In this document: positions 22,207-34,040 of the stretch, in pieces
Layout: each line of letters opens with the position of its first letter
Numbering within the stretch: position 1 is the first letter of the stretch
NCBI GenBank assembly: GCA_040143965.1
Contig: JASJQH010006903.1
Coordinates: 1 to 45,088 of the forward strand
Direction of reading: 5' to 3'
From: Basidiobolus ranarum
Taxonomy: Eukaryota > Basidiobolomycota > Basidiobolomycetes > Basidiobolales
DNA: 45,088 nucleotides
Translations under genes and position numbers: made by a program
The notes under the pieces: generated by a model
Database searches by the model: none
Told to the model about the DNA's origin: nothing
The model's input: only the letters and a program-made list of their open reading frames with translations

Positions 22207-23188
22207 ACTCGGGATGATAAATTCTCTCTTCTTTCAATAGATTCTAGAATAGTGCTTGATAGCGCAGGATACAATGGAAGAGAATTTCAGTTGGGGCTCA
22301 CGGATGGTATCAACTGCCGTAAACTATTGCTGGTATTTAAATGAAAACCCACCTCTACACTGGTATACATTGACTTACTAAATTGGACATGGGGGAAGGA
22401 TAGAGTGGAACCAAACCTGAAGTGAGCGCTTAATGTTTGGACGATTTAGTCCAAATTGTAAATGCAAGTCAGATGCTGAAATTAACTTATGTTTCCGTGG
22501 TAAGATGCCGATTTTTTCATCGTGCAAATCTTTTGATTGGGATTAAATCAAGATTCGATTCCTGCTAGTTTCAAAGGTTAAGTGCTTTATGCTGAACCCA
22601 CTTAGTGTGAGATCTGTAGTACAATATGCTGAACTCACCAAGCATGTATATACACTCCATACAACATTCTAAAGAAGCTCTAATGTGACACGACTACGTC
22701 ATAAAGCCACCAAGATTCTAAATAAAACACTGTATGCACAGATTGGGCGTGCTAAAGGCAATGTTGGCCAGTCAATCCTACACGTACTACTTCAATAATG
22801 AAATGAAGGGGCACATTCACCAAGAGAAAACCAGGAGACGGTTTAGCAAACAAGCTTAGCATCAACTGAGTAGTCATCCTACAGGATTATTGTACGGTAA
22901 GCATTTCCTGTTCATGATTTTAGTTTATTACTTTGCATTTGCTAATCCTGTTCACTAGTCCTAGTAAAACGTGATTATGGAAATGGCCAAAAGAGATGCG
23001 TATAGAAAATCTAGTAGATGAACAAAGAGACCAGCGGCCAACTCCAAGCCGAATGGTATAAGAGTGAAGGAAATAATTTATAAATGAAAGAAAAGACGGG
23101 CTGTACATTATAAAGAATTCGATGATAAGCGGGCTTGATTGCATAGATTGTCTAAAGAATCTTTAAGGAGACTGTGGTCATTTATGGC
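22207..23188. other. Intergenic upstream of the seven-helix gene
   Basis: About 980 bp with no credible gene. A minus-strand open frame at 22920-23144 has no recognisable features. A TATTTAAAT element at 22332-22340 could act as a TATA-like box for the seven-helix gene, about 130 bp upstream of its ATG. Confidence 0.4.
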
Positions 23189-25376
23189 CTATTCTGCAGG
23201 TACAGTTTCCCGAGCTTGGGAGAAGAATAATCGAACTTCATTGGAGCCAATATTTTCAAGTTGGTATTGATTACCTGGTAAGAGATATCTCTTTGTTAGT
23301 TACATCTCATCATAGTGATGCATTGAATAAATCCTCACTCACCTCTGGGCACATGAAACTGACCTCCAGTAGATATATCAAATGAGGCCTTATGGATGGT
23401 AACTTTACAAGAGCCGGATATAACGAAAAACACCTAATAGAAATGAATTAAATCGGTGTTCCAAATAATCACCTGATTTGATATTCGCAATTTACCATAG
23501 CATTGTCACCTGAATTTCTTTTAGGCTTTAATCCTTGCGGATGAATCTTGATGATACCAGAAGACATGAAAGCTGCCTCTCCAAAGGTTTTTTCGAACTC
23601 AAATGGCTGATTCTTTACAGGCTTTGTAACAACCATTCCCTTTGTCAAGCCGACGACTAGAAATATCAAGTTAATACGTTAGCGGTCACGTTTGCCTCAA
23701 CACACAATGCCACGACTTACCTTGCTCAACTTCCTCTCCGGTATACCAATCAAGAACTGCGATCTTGTCAATAGGTTTGTCGTCATACTCCTCTTCATCA
23801 TTTTCTTTTTTCCCTTTCTTAGCTCCAACCTTTCTCTTGGATTTTTTGGACAATGGTAGGTGCTCCTCTGGAACTGTCACAATCTCTTTGACAACAGATA
23901 CAATATTGGGACCTTCAAGTGAAATTCATGAATACATATGAATAGAGCTTCTAGAAATGTTGACATGACTTACCAGACTTCCGACGACCATACACAATTC
24001 TCTCATTACGCCAGAAATCCAGTGGTTTAACCTTCGTTCTACTGCTTTTTCTAACACCTAAATGGATGATAAATGAATTGGTCATTTCGAATTATTTAGC
24101 AACACATATTTACCATGCTCTTCTTCCTCATCCTCACGAGCTCGAGCCTTTGCTTTCACGATTGCTAAACCATCACTCTTAATTAGATACACTTTAGAGA
24201 AAGCTAACATAAAATGTAAACTTTACTTTTCTTGACGACGGGTTTCTTGTAAGGCTCCGCTTTTGGCACTACATGATAGAGTTAGATTCACATTCAAGAA
24301 ATCTTCGACAAATGTATATTTGGGAAATTACCTTTGGCGATAGTTTTTGGCTTTGGTGGAGATGGTCTATGATGAGTTGGGGACATTTGAATATCATCTT
24401 CGCTTAGATTTTCATCCGAAAGGACTTGATCGAGTTCTTCGTTGAACTCTGGAGGAATACTTTCCGATCTTCTGTTAGTTCTGGGACTTAGGTTCGAATC
24501 ATCCAAGACTGAATCAAGCTCAGTTTCTTCAGGTTCTAAGACAGACAGGGATACATCTAGATCAGATACAATTGAATCTTCCATAGATTGGCTCATCCGG
24601 CTTGGAGAATCAAAGGTATTGTGGGGTAAACGTTGCCCCCGTGGAGAGGATTTAGGAGTACTGGTTACCACGGTATGATGTATAGGTGATGCTTTGGACT
24701 TGAAATCGATTTTCTTTTTTACCAAACCAATATCGGGAGAATCGGTGCTTTCTTCAAATACATGATGGGCCCTTTTCACCGAATAACTACTACGGTTGGT
24801 AGGCTTGGCAAGTGGCGAACTTTTTGTACGATGACTGATGATGGAGGACACTAAAGAAATCCCGAGAAAAGTTAAAAAGCAATGCATTGGATAGACTACA
24901 AAACTATCTTTATAGTACCTGAAGATTGATTGAGATAAGTGTGAGGACTAACTCCACTTTCTATGTATCAAATAAATATAAAATATTCATATTAAACAGG
25001 TGTCCAAGAATAAATTCAATGGAAATAAACAAACCAGCTGAAAATTCCATATCTGCAGATTCTTCAAAAGTAGTCTCCAAGTCAGTATGTTCTACATCGA
25101 TACTCTGACTTTGGGTGTATACTTTGGTTACTTCTTTCTCCTCCTCTGAAGAACTTTCAAAGAAATCGTCGATATTATCTAACCCATCCTCGTCTTGTAA
25201 AATATTCTCTCTTATGAGAACCCCGGTTTTTCTATTAAATCCCCAAAAAAGTTATGTCAACGTTAATTAAGATGTTGAAGAATGTTAAAAATTAACTCTC
25301 ACCTTCCGCGTACACCAATGTCTGTGAACTGATTTTCACGCTTATGACGCTTTTCTCTAGGCTTGACGGAGTTCAT
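23189..25376 (-). CDS. CENP-C / Mif2 inner-kinetochore protein
   Basis: Binds CENP-A nucleosomes and recruits the outer kinetochore. Eleven exons: 25376-25303, 25231-25035, 24960-24919, 24850-24332, 24268-24227, 24164-24114, 24057-23974, 23912-23721, 23656-23496, 23433-23343, 23274-23189; 512 aa in frame (yeast Mif2 549). The N-terminus DIGVRGRKTG matches the Mif2 N-terminal motif, and its GRKTG is split by intron 1. A disordered acidic and Ser/Pro-rich middle follows. The CENP-C motif (residues 309-337) is RTKVKPLDFWRNERIVYG, whose Arg and the aromatic pair contact the nucleosome acidic patch and CENP-A tail. Residues about 400-512 form the dimerising cupin (GDNAM, VFFVISGSCKVTI, FDISTGGQFHVPRGNQY, RLFFSQAR). 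Tandem with the Net1-like and Rpp40 genes on the same strand. Confidence 0.93.
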
Positions 25377-25940
25377 ATTTTGCTAAAGGTTACGAACGTA
25401 CTTTTGGACAGTTGAGATAGGATAAAGGTCAGAGAATCAACTCTTGCTTAACTAGATCAGTGGAAGGATGGATAGGAAGGTCGTAATAATAAACAAACGT
25501 TGAATTTTCTTGCTGGAAGGACCAACAACCTGAAAAAGACAAGTAACAATTTTGCAGTATTCGCGTATTGACACGCTTAGAATTTATAATAGTCACTTAT
25601 TTTGATCAAGATCGCTGAACCAACAACAAGTAAATAAATCACACTATTGGTGAGAATCCGAATCAAAATATTTGTACACAATGAAATGGTTCATAGTACA
25701 TATTGTGTTCCTTCGGTTAAGTGTGTATAAAATCCTACTTCGAATCAAGGGAAATGCATAACTTAAGTAGACTCTTAGATAAAGTATAAAAGAACAAAAC
25801 AATAGCGAACTTTTATTACTAGTACAAGTTGTCTATACAAAAATGGAAGTATGTAAACTGAATCAGCGCATTAAAGTCATAACCCTTGGGATTAAATAGA
25901 GGGATATCTTGTAGGGTATCTGGATGAATTGCTTATTGAC
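25377..25940. other. Intergenic between CENP-C and Net1-like genes
   Basis: About 560 bp, AT-rich, holding the CENP-C promoter and the Net1-like 3'UTR. No ORF, repeat or clear element recognised. Confidence 0.45.
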
Positions 25941-28561
25941 TCAAGCATCTCTAGCAAGTTGAAACAAGGCTGACTTGCGTTTATTTCTACCTTTGGATTT
26001 CTGGCCAGCCAGTCGAACGTTGAGCTGAGGGGTTTTGGCAACAGGTGTTTTCTCGTTATCACTGTCGTCAGAACTACTGCTACTACTATCGCTATCACTG
26101 GCATTATCCTCTTCAGATGATGAAGTTTCCATAGGCTCCGGACGATTCTTGGAAATAGTAGGTGTTACACCACCAGCAATAGCTGATGCTTTGGCGGCCA
26201 AATTGGTTAATTTTGCTGAAGCAGCGATTTGTCGAAGGGAAGAGAATGAAGGCTTTTGATATGGGGTGTACATCTGTGAAGCCTTTGAGGCGTTCGTGTT
26301 GGGAGTTGCCATATTGGGAGGAGTCGGTTTCGAAGCAGAATTATCATCATCAGAGGAATCATCACTATTACTATCGGAACTACTACCAGAGCTGCTGGAC
26401 TCTGGGGCGGGTTTTCCGCTTGCCACCTTTACAGGAGTAGATGTCGACTCCATAGGAGAGGGCTTAACTTGCTCTTTACGAATAGGAGAATTTTGAGACA
26501 TTATTGCCGAGGTAACTCTAGCCAAAGCAGGCGCTTTCTTGCTAGACATGATAACTGGAGGAGTATGTAATGGCTCAGAAGCAATATCTTCTACTCCATC
26601 TTCTTCATCATCATCCTCATCAGCACCAAGTAAAAGACGTCCCATCATACGACCAGCTTCAACACCCGTGGTATCTCTCAGCTGAATTCCAAAAGTATTT
26701 GACTTGCTGTCTATTTGAGCATCAGATTGATGAGGGGTGGGTGTATCCGGAATAACAGTAGCAGAATTTACTTTTTTTGCTTGACCTTTCGAAGTAGCCG
26801 CGATAGTCTTGGCCTGATCATCAACTTTCTTTTGAGGACTAGCTAATGGAGCCATAGCTTCAGGTTTCTTATTGGTCGATTCCTGCTTACCCTTGGCTGG
26901 GGATGGCGAAGCAGGGAGTTTGGCGCCTTTAGTATCAAGTGGAGCTGCGACTTCAGGTTGAGTGATATTGATGTTTGCTTTTACTTGAGGCTTCGATTTA
27001 GCAACTGTAGGCGTGTTTTTAACAATGGTCTTGGCTGGCTCTCTTGCCGGAATGGTAGTAACTTTAGCTTTGACTGTTTTTTCATCGTTGGCGACCAATG
27101 CCGGGTTTGGGGCACCACCCTTCGAGTTCTGCTTGTTCGCAGGTGGAGAAGCTACTTTGGCTTTGTTCTCTACGACTTTGTTGTTTTTGCTGGTGTCTTT
27201 TGAATCTTTTACATTGTGATCTGGAGCCTCAGCCTCTACCTTGTTTTTGGATAGTGGAGTCTCAGCCTTACGCTTTTTACTTGGGGTTTCGACGGGCTTT
27301 GCCATTTGCTCTGGGATATTTTTTTTTCCAACTTCAACAGGAGTTGCTTCCTTCTGAACTGATTTCTTATCCACAACAGTGTTTTGTTTTTTATTAACCT
27401 CGGCTTTCTTTGGGACATCAAGCTCCATAGGATCATTGAGCTGCGTATCTTGAGAAACCGGAGCTGGTGTATTTTTGGCCTTTTTGTTCTTAGGTTGGTT
27501 TACCACCGTCTTTTGGGGTGGTTGGGATGGCTCCTGAGGCTTATCAAGGGAAGCGGCATTTTTTTGGGTATCTTGTTGGACTTGCTTTTTACCTTTGCCC
27601 TCTTTTTGTGTTGTGACTGGGGTAGTCGTAGGTGGAGTAACCACTTTCTTGGGTGCAACCTTGGGTTCTTCTTTAGCCAATGGGGCTTGTTTTTTAGCTT
27701 GAGCTTGAGTTTGGGCCTTGGTTAATCCGGTAGGCTTTTTAGCAGCAGCTGGTGCGGTTTGTTGGGGAGCTTTGGTAATTTCTTTTGCTGGTTGATCTGA
27801 TTTAGCACCTTTAACTTCGGTACTTTTTACAGTTTGGGGAGCCTTACTGGTGGACACAGCAGAAGTTTTTTTGTTAGGGACAGCCTTAACAGTTTCTGTT
27901 ACCTGTTGTTCAGGTTGAGTGGTCTCGACGACGGGTACATTTTGTTGATTCTTCTTCTTCGCCTTCTTCTTTTTGGGTTGAGGCTCAGGAGTTTGCTTAA
28001 CTTCGGTGTTTTCTTTCACGACATCAGAGGTATTTGAAACAGTTGGTGCAGGAACTTTCTGTTCAGGTGAAACTTTAGTGTTAGTTTCGTTCTGGTTTTG
28101 CTTTCTTTTCTTTGTTTGTTCCTCAGCTTTCTCAGGAACTGTTTTGGTAGCAACAGGGGAAACTGCTGGTTTCTTTTGGTTCATAGGATTATTGGCAAGA
28201 ACTGCGTAAACAATATTACTTTCATCGAAAACCTCAGAAACTTTGAAATCGTCATCAAGCTCACATAGAGATGAATCACGAAGTCTAGTGACGGTAGCGC
28301 GACTATTGAGTTGACCCAAGTTAATATAGTAATTAAGGATATAGAAAATAAAAAAATGATGTCATACCTGCCACTAGGATAAAGTTTGGAGAACATGTCC
28401 TCAATTTTACGTCTTACACTTAAAAGAGAAGCATTGGCTTCAGTAAGTAAAAGAAACTTTTTAACTGGTTTAGCAGACCAATTTTGAATGAGTTTCTCCT
28501 CTCCAACATTCACGATGTTAACCTGAAGTTTAAATCTTTTGGATGCTTTGGGAGTAGACAT
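25941..28561 (-). CDS. Net1/Dnt1/Tof2-like nucleolar protein
   Basis: Exons 28561-28368 and 28302-25941 (intron GTATGA...AATAG) give 851 aa. Residues 1 to about 105 resemble the N-terminal domain of the Cdc14-binding nucleolar proteins Net1/Tof2/Dnt1: KFLLLTEANASLLSVRRKIE, KLYPSG, then LRDSSLCELDDDFKVSEVFD and NIVYAVL, matching the family's pattern of a ubiquitin-like fold ending in CDLDxDFxVxDVF. The rest is low complexity: Lys/Pro/Ala/Thr-rich repeats, two Ser-Asp/Glu runs (about 690-715 and 795-815, CK2-type), and a basic C-terminus (SKGRNKRKSALFQLARD). In yeasts such proteins hold Cdc14 in the nucleolus and act in rDNA silencing. That role is inferred; a Nopp140-like chaperone is the alternative, but the N-terminal motif argues for Net1. 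Confidence 0.7.
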
Positions 28562-28970
28562 GGTTGAACTTCCTGATCAAACAAAGGTAAGAACCGTGTT
28601 AAAGAGTAAGTCCACTTTTTATTGAGCTTCCCTCCACGAAAGTTATTTTTCTTTTTTAGCCCAACTCTAACTAAGCTAAATCGCATTCAATCAGATCTAA
28701 GTAAAAAAAAAATCATGGCTGTGAATTCAAATATGCGATTGACTTCCATTTCTTTAAAAGTTTTTCTTTCCTTCCTTAATTGGAATAACTCTCAGATCAT
28801 AATCAAACCAATCCTTTATGTTGCCCTCTATGGTGGCTTTCTTGTTAAATAAGTTCAATCGCTTCTAAGCAGATATATCATAGCTAGGTTTAGAATGTTG
28901 TTAATGAGTTAAGTTCGAGAGCCAATAAAGAATTTTACTTATAACAATTAAAAATTCATGAATCAAATCT
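28562..28970. other. Intergenic between Net1-like and Rpp40 genes
   Basis: About 410 bp. A plus-strand open frame (28622-28852) starts at TTG, is Phe/Lys-rich and looks like chance. Polypyrimidine and poly(A) runs only. Confidence 0.45.
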
Positions 28971-30513
28971 TCACGACGAGCCATCATGGGCACCGCAAGT
29001 TTGGTAGAGTATGTATGTACCGTTGGGGTACATAATGAACGTGTAGTGGTTTTCTCCGTTAGGCAAGTATCCATGCTCCTTAAATTGCCAGGAAGTGGGC
29101 GAGTCCATGAATCCCCAAACTGAGAAACTGACCCAGGGCAGTTTTTTGTCTCTAATATACTCCCTGGTATTGTTGATCAGTGTGTTGATAGAGTAGGATG
29201 AGATCAATCCGGTTAGCTTAAAACTACTTCCCGTTCCGACTTCAAAAGGTGTTGGTGTGCTGTATATGGACACGAATGGATCCACTGCAGAGTTTGCTTG
29301 AACCCTTGATATCTAGAGTTAACGAGATTCACATTGAATATCTAACAAACAGGATCTGAATATTCACCTTGTTGATTGGCAGGCAACCATACCCAACCAT
29401 TCATATCGCTCCATTGCCTCTTCCTTCCAAATCTCCACATTCTCATTGTCTAACAGCGATTCCATACTAGGAATCTCAATACTTTCGTTGCTACTCTCTA
29501 GATATTTTGGGAAAATCTTTCTAGCTTCAGCGTCGAGAGGAAATTCAAGCTCTACACATTCACCAGCTGGATAAAAAGCTCTTGGTTAATGGCATGTAGC
29601 GTTGTAAAGAGATATCTATATGGCGTAGGTGGAATGCTTACCAGGATTAGTCGATTGAATTAAAAAGGTAAAGGTATCTGTGAGCGTATGTTCAAAACAC
29701 CACTTGACCCTTTCATAGATTTTGTGTCCGGGTATCATGTTATCAGCATTAAGATCAATGGTAACAGCTAGTAATATTGCTTAGTTTCAATATGGTGCAC
29801 TTTTATCATCGTAAAGTACATAACACATTTAGAAACTTACTATATCGGTGCCCTTTGGAAGCAAATTTAGATGGTTTGCCAATGAGTCCAAGTTCTTCAT
29901 ATGTATCTTTTGTAACACTGAGAATCAAATGACCTTGGAATTATCGGTTTATCAGTTTTATCACAAAACACAACGAATAGAATATAATGAAGGCCTACCA
30001 GTGCTATCTAAGGCGAAGACATCATCCGTATCGATTCCAGTATTGTGAGTAAGTGCCGTAACAGAGCCTGTAGGTATAATACTTTAGATAATCTTTGGAT
30101 CTGGTAGAACTATTTCGAAGAAATACCAATCTTACCATTTCTAACGTGGGAGCGAAGGAACTCTGGTTGAATAAAGTAACTCAATCTCAAACGAGCTTTA
30201 TAAAAATATTCGGTATCTAAAACGCCTTTTACAAGCTCGGAGCGAGAGGGTATTTGGCCAGGTACAAAAACTTCAACCTAAATAAATCAATAATGTGTTG
30301 AGAGGAGAGTAGTTGAGGTGGATTTCAAAAGTTTACGAAAATCTTTTAACTAAGTCACAAAGATTAAGCTATAAAATACAAACACGGCTCTACCTGATGA
30401 TTAAACGGATGTTGGAGAACAAAGTTACCATGGCAGGATTTGGGAGAGTTAAAATTCGAGTACGTCAAAAATAACTTTGACCGAGGTGCAGAAACTGGTG
30501 GTAAGTGGCTCAT
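28971..30513 (-). CDS. RNase P/MRP protein subunit Rpp40-like
   Basis: Protein component of ribonuclease P and MRP, which process tRNA 5' ends and pre-rRNA in the nucleus and nucleolus. Seven exons: 30513-30394, 30277-30136, 30067-29999, 29933-29841, 29767-29642, 29566-29368, 29304-28971, joining to 360 aa, against 363 for human RPP40. Conserved stretches across junctions: HLILSVTKDTYEELGLIGKP, HRYTVTIDL, CVELEFPLD, NVEIWKEEAMERYEWLGMV, VDPFVSIYSTP, and the C-terminal WVSFSVWGFMDSPTSW with EHGY, GENHYTFIMYPNGTY. Two acceptors are AAG rather than CAG/TAG (exons 4 and 7); the alternatives break the frame or the motif. Start is the first ATG, encoding MSHLPPV. Confidence 0.88.
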
Positions 30514-31301
30514 GTCACGTATTATTTCTAAGGTAATTTATATAACGAAAGGGTTGGGCAAGATATGATAATTACATAGCGAAACAGATGTATGCATATT
30601 CGGTCAAACAGTTTTTAATTTTTTTTGTTTGCGATTTATTCTTCATCCAATTTGTGAGTGATAGTGATGCCTGTGACGATTATTTCACAGGTGGCTAGCC
30701 TGGCAAGCTCGGTAAGCTCGGTAAGCTCGGATATAATTATTTACTCATTGCAACCAACAGCACAAGACTTACCAATAGTTTACTACTTGTACGCAACAAC
30801 ATCGAAATCAAAGTACATGAAGCATTGTACTCGTAGAATAGCATAACTATCTGATTGGCTCTGTAAAGCCCAAGAGCATCTGTTGCCCCGACTTGACGCT
30901 ATGTTGTCGGAATGTTTGGTTATCTTCTGTAACCCAAATTGTGATCAGTGGTTACATGAGCGCGGGTGATTTCCTAGTCCATCAATTATTAAGGGATTGA
31001 AGACTAGGAAAAATGATCCAATTTATTTGGCCCTATATCCAGTCCAAGCTGTGTCAGAGCTTTTCATTTAACCATCTTTTCCAAGTACTCACTATATTTC
31101 GCGACTTGAGAGTGATCGTGTATACTATTAATCTGTGGTTCTTTAACATTCTATTTTGATAATATTCAAAATATAGGTATCGTGTGTACTATATAAAACT
31201 CCACATCTTACTGTAACTGACGAAATAATTGTTTTATTCCCCCCAATTACCCTTTTTGAACAACCATACAGAGCTTATATTTAACGGCTATCCAACTTCT
31301 T
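30514..31301. other. Divergent promoter, Rpp40-like / AcrB-like
   Basis: About 790 bp between start codons. It holds a 9-bp tandem repeat at 30702-30730. A plus-strand frame at 30658-30846 runs through that repeat and looks spurious. Confidence 0.5.
30702..30730. repeat. 9-bp tandem repeat, about 3 copies
   Basis: Unit (C/T)AAGCTCGG repeated three times head to tail in the divergent promoter, ending just before an AT-rich stretch. Confidence 0.7.
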
Positions 31302-33805
31302 ATGGATTCTCCTAACCCACCGCTAGCCGATTCACCGAGTACAACTATTCATCCTCTCGAAGTATGTCACCCAAGTGATGAGCATGATGTTTTTGATGCT
31401 GATGAAAGTAAAGGCCCTTCTAAGCAGATCACAGGTGATGCATCATACTCTCATACAAAGCTTTCCGGGCCAACACTTTACTACAAAGGAAATTCAGATG
31501 TACAGTACTTTGACTCTACTCGAGTACTGAGCGATTTCTTCCCTAGTCAGGACTTCACCACAGCAGAGCAATTGTTTAGTGGGAATAATTACAAAGGAAT
31601 TGTCGTTGAAGCGAATAGACTTTTATATCTACTTTATGACTGGGCCATAACTTTTGATAGGAAATTGAAGGCCTCATTTCCCAGCTACAACACCTTAAAA
31701 ATATTTAGCATTTGGACGCTTGTTTTTGTACTTGACACGATCCTTCCAACGGATTTCAGAATCGAATGGGGCCTCTCCTCATTAATGTCCGGCTTCGCTT
31801 GTGTCAGAACATACCAAGCCTCACCCTCAATCTCTCTTGCACTCATTTTATTCTTGCTTTTGATGGATATTATAATTTGGTTTATAGTATATCCGTTGTT
31901 AGATAACTTCTTTCTATATATTCTTGCAGATACATCATTTTATTTGTCGATAATTAGTAGTATTCGAGGGCTTGATTCAGTGTCTTGGCTGATATGGTTC
32001 ACCTTTTTCTCCGTTGATTTATATGGAAGGTCGCTGGATTTTGGGAATCTTTCTCTGTTCATTCCAATTCATGCAGTCAGCTATGGAGTCTACGTGCTAG
32101 CAGCAGAAATCCTGTGCCAGATTATGGAATGGAAGAACAATCGAATCTCTACCTCCGATATTAGTATAGAAGAAACATACCTCAATCAACGTACTCACCA
32201 TCAGTTCCTTCGAATTAATAATAGTCATGAATCTGATGCTCAGAGTAGCACCATCCCCCGTCCTCAAAGATATTCCCCTCTTAGAAAATCCCGAAGAATT
32301 CCTGGAAGTATACGACAACGACATACCTCGGCTCCAGCCCCAGCCGGCGATTCCCCCTTTCTCAAAGACTCCAGGGGTGGTAAATCTTCTGATCCCCTTA
32401 TTCGGTCTTCTCAGGGAGAGGAAATCCCCAATAGCTTTGATTTATGTATTTCCAGAATTACTCCGGTTTCTGTTACCCTATATTGGGTCATGTCCGAGAC
32501 GATCTTACACACTTTGCGATCCTCAAGTAAACCCCACGGGGAAGACCATAATGCAACCGCCACTAAACCTTCTACGTCGGCCACAGAAGAGTCCAAGGAG
32601 AAGAATCCGGAGAATAACTCTTTTGAAGGAAGTGATAGTAGCAACGTTGTAAACACCACCATCTTGCCTATCGAGATCAACAGTATAAAAATCCGAGTCG
32701 ATAATATGCTCTGGCAAGATGTAAATGTTAGTATCGAAGAAGCAAAAGTCATAATTCAAGGACTTAACCCAATCACGGAATATGAGATTACCGTTACTAT
32801 CATGGGATATAGAAGTGTAGTATGCCGTTTCTGCACCTCACCTTCACCCTCAACCGGTAAGTCAGTTATTTATAATGTGATCAAGATTGAATTATACTTA
32901 CTCTATTCCACGCTGAATATCTAGTTATCGCTGACCAACCTGCTCCTGCCACGGAATCCCCTATCGTCGAGTCTAAGATAGAATCGCATATCGAAGACGA
33001 GAAGAAGTCGTTATTACCTGAAGAACCTGATCGATACACCCTTTATCAGTCTCTTTCCTCCGAATTGAACCTTGAAAAGCAGCAGAAGAAAGATGCGCTG
33101 GTTTCTTTGAAAAAACTAAAACGTGATCTTCAGAAATCGGAAGCACAGCTTCGCAATGAAATAGAGATCCTCAATCGTAATCTTGCCAAATCTAACGCAA
33201 TGGATGTTCGTTCAAAATCACGCATTCAATTTCTCCAAGAGCATCTTCGTCAAATGGACGCCCATTCGAAATCTGTCTTGGGGGAAATCGAAGCAGTAAA
33301 ACAAGAACAAAAAGAAATACGTAGCCGGATTGTTGAGGTTGGTGAGGAAGCGAATGAATGTAGACAACAACTCAAAGAAGCTGAAAAGGAATTGCAAAAG
33401 ATAAGTAATGAGTACTCTAAGCAATTAAAAGAGATACAGATGAAACTTCAGAAACTTTCCGCAGCCCATAAGGAAATCAAAAGCAAAGTTCAAGCAATAC
33501 AAGATGTAGAAATCGTCAACCTTCGAAATCAACTTTCACGCGTAGAAGAAGATATATCTAACGCGCTTTCTCATCGTACAAAACTCGCGGCGCGTGAGGA
33601 TGAACTACTTGACGCGGAAAAACGCACCATTCAAACATATGAAGCAGATTGTCGATTACTTCGACAAGAAATAGCTGAGGCTGAAAAACGAGTGGTGATA
33701 CTTCGTGCCACGATGGAAGATGAGGTGAAGTTTGTCAATCAATTGACGATTGAATGCCAAAATCTGCATTCTGTTCAAGCAAGATCTAGAGCTGATTCGC
33801 TTTGA
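31302..33805 (+). CDS. AcrB-like membrane/FN3/coiled-coil protein
   Basis: Exons 31302-32856 and 32925-33805 (intron GTAAGT...CTAG) give 811 aa. Residues 1 to about 80 are polar. Several hydrophobic helices lie between about 100 and 270 (for example SISLALILFLLLMDIIIWFI). A basic Ser/Pro-rich linker follows, then a fibronectin III-like fold at about 376-515 (ITPVSVTLYW early, GLNPITEYEITVTIMGY late), then about 240 residues of Lys/Glu/Gln-rich coiled coil to the C-terminus. This order matches the fungal AcrB/Nnf2 group, described in Aspergillus as part of a ubiquitination network with CreB/CreC. The match is from memory of the architecture, so the function is tentative. Probably an ER or other endomembrane protein with a cytosolic coiled coil. 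Confidence 0.7.
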
Positions 33806-34000
33806 ATCATTTACCATCTCCTAACTAAATGTCTTCTCTTGTATACACCACAAATAGTTTCTCGTAAACATACACGGTTACTCTTTACTTTTCACCTTGC
33901 TTTCTTTTCAAAAGCTGGAAAATGATGGTACAAATTTTGTCAAATAAATCGAAAATGAACACAGCCTTTTGAAATATCACTGCCGGAAATTCAGATCAAA

Positions 34001-34040
34001 GTAATCTAAATAGCTTTATTGTAATATAAATAGCTTTATT
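34001..34040. repeat. 20-bp direct tandem duplication
   Basis: Two adjacent 20-nt copies that differ at one base (GTAATCTAAATAGCTTTATT and the same with A at position 6). Confidence 0.8.

Noticed and set aside
22545-22575. tRNA-like TTCGATTCC
   Set aside because: No matching acceptor, D or anticodon arms can be folded around it.
26035-28209. Several hydrophobic plus-strand frames opposite the Net1-like gene
   Set aside because: Reverse complement of Lys/Pro/Ala and Ser/Asp-rich codons yields Leu/Phe-rich shadows.
25941-28561. Nopp140/coilin identity for the low-complexity protein
   Set aside because: Low complexity alone is not informative; the N-terminal motif set fits Net1/Dnt1 better, though not decisively.
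28622-28852. 76-codon plus frame between Net1-like and Rpp40
   Set aside because: TTG start, low-complexity Phe/Lys runs, no homology.
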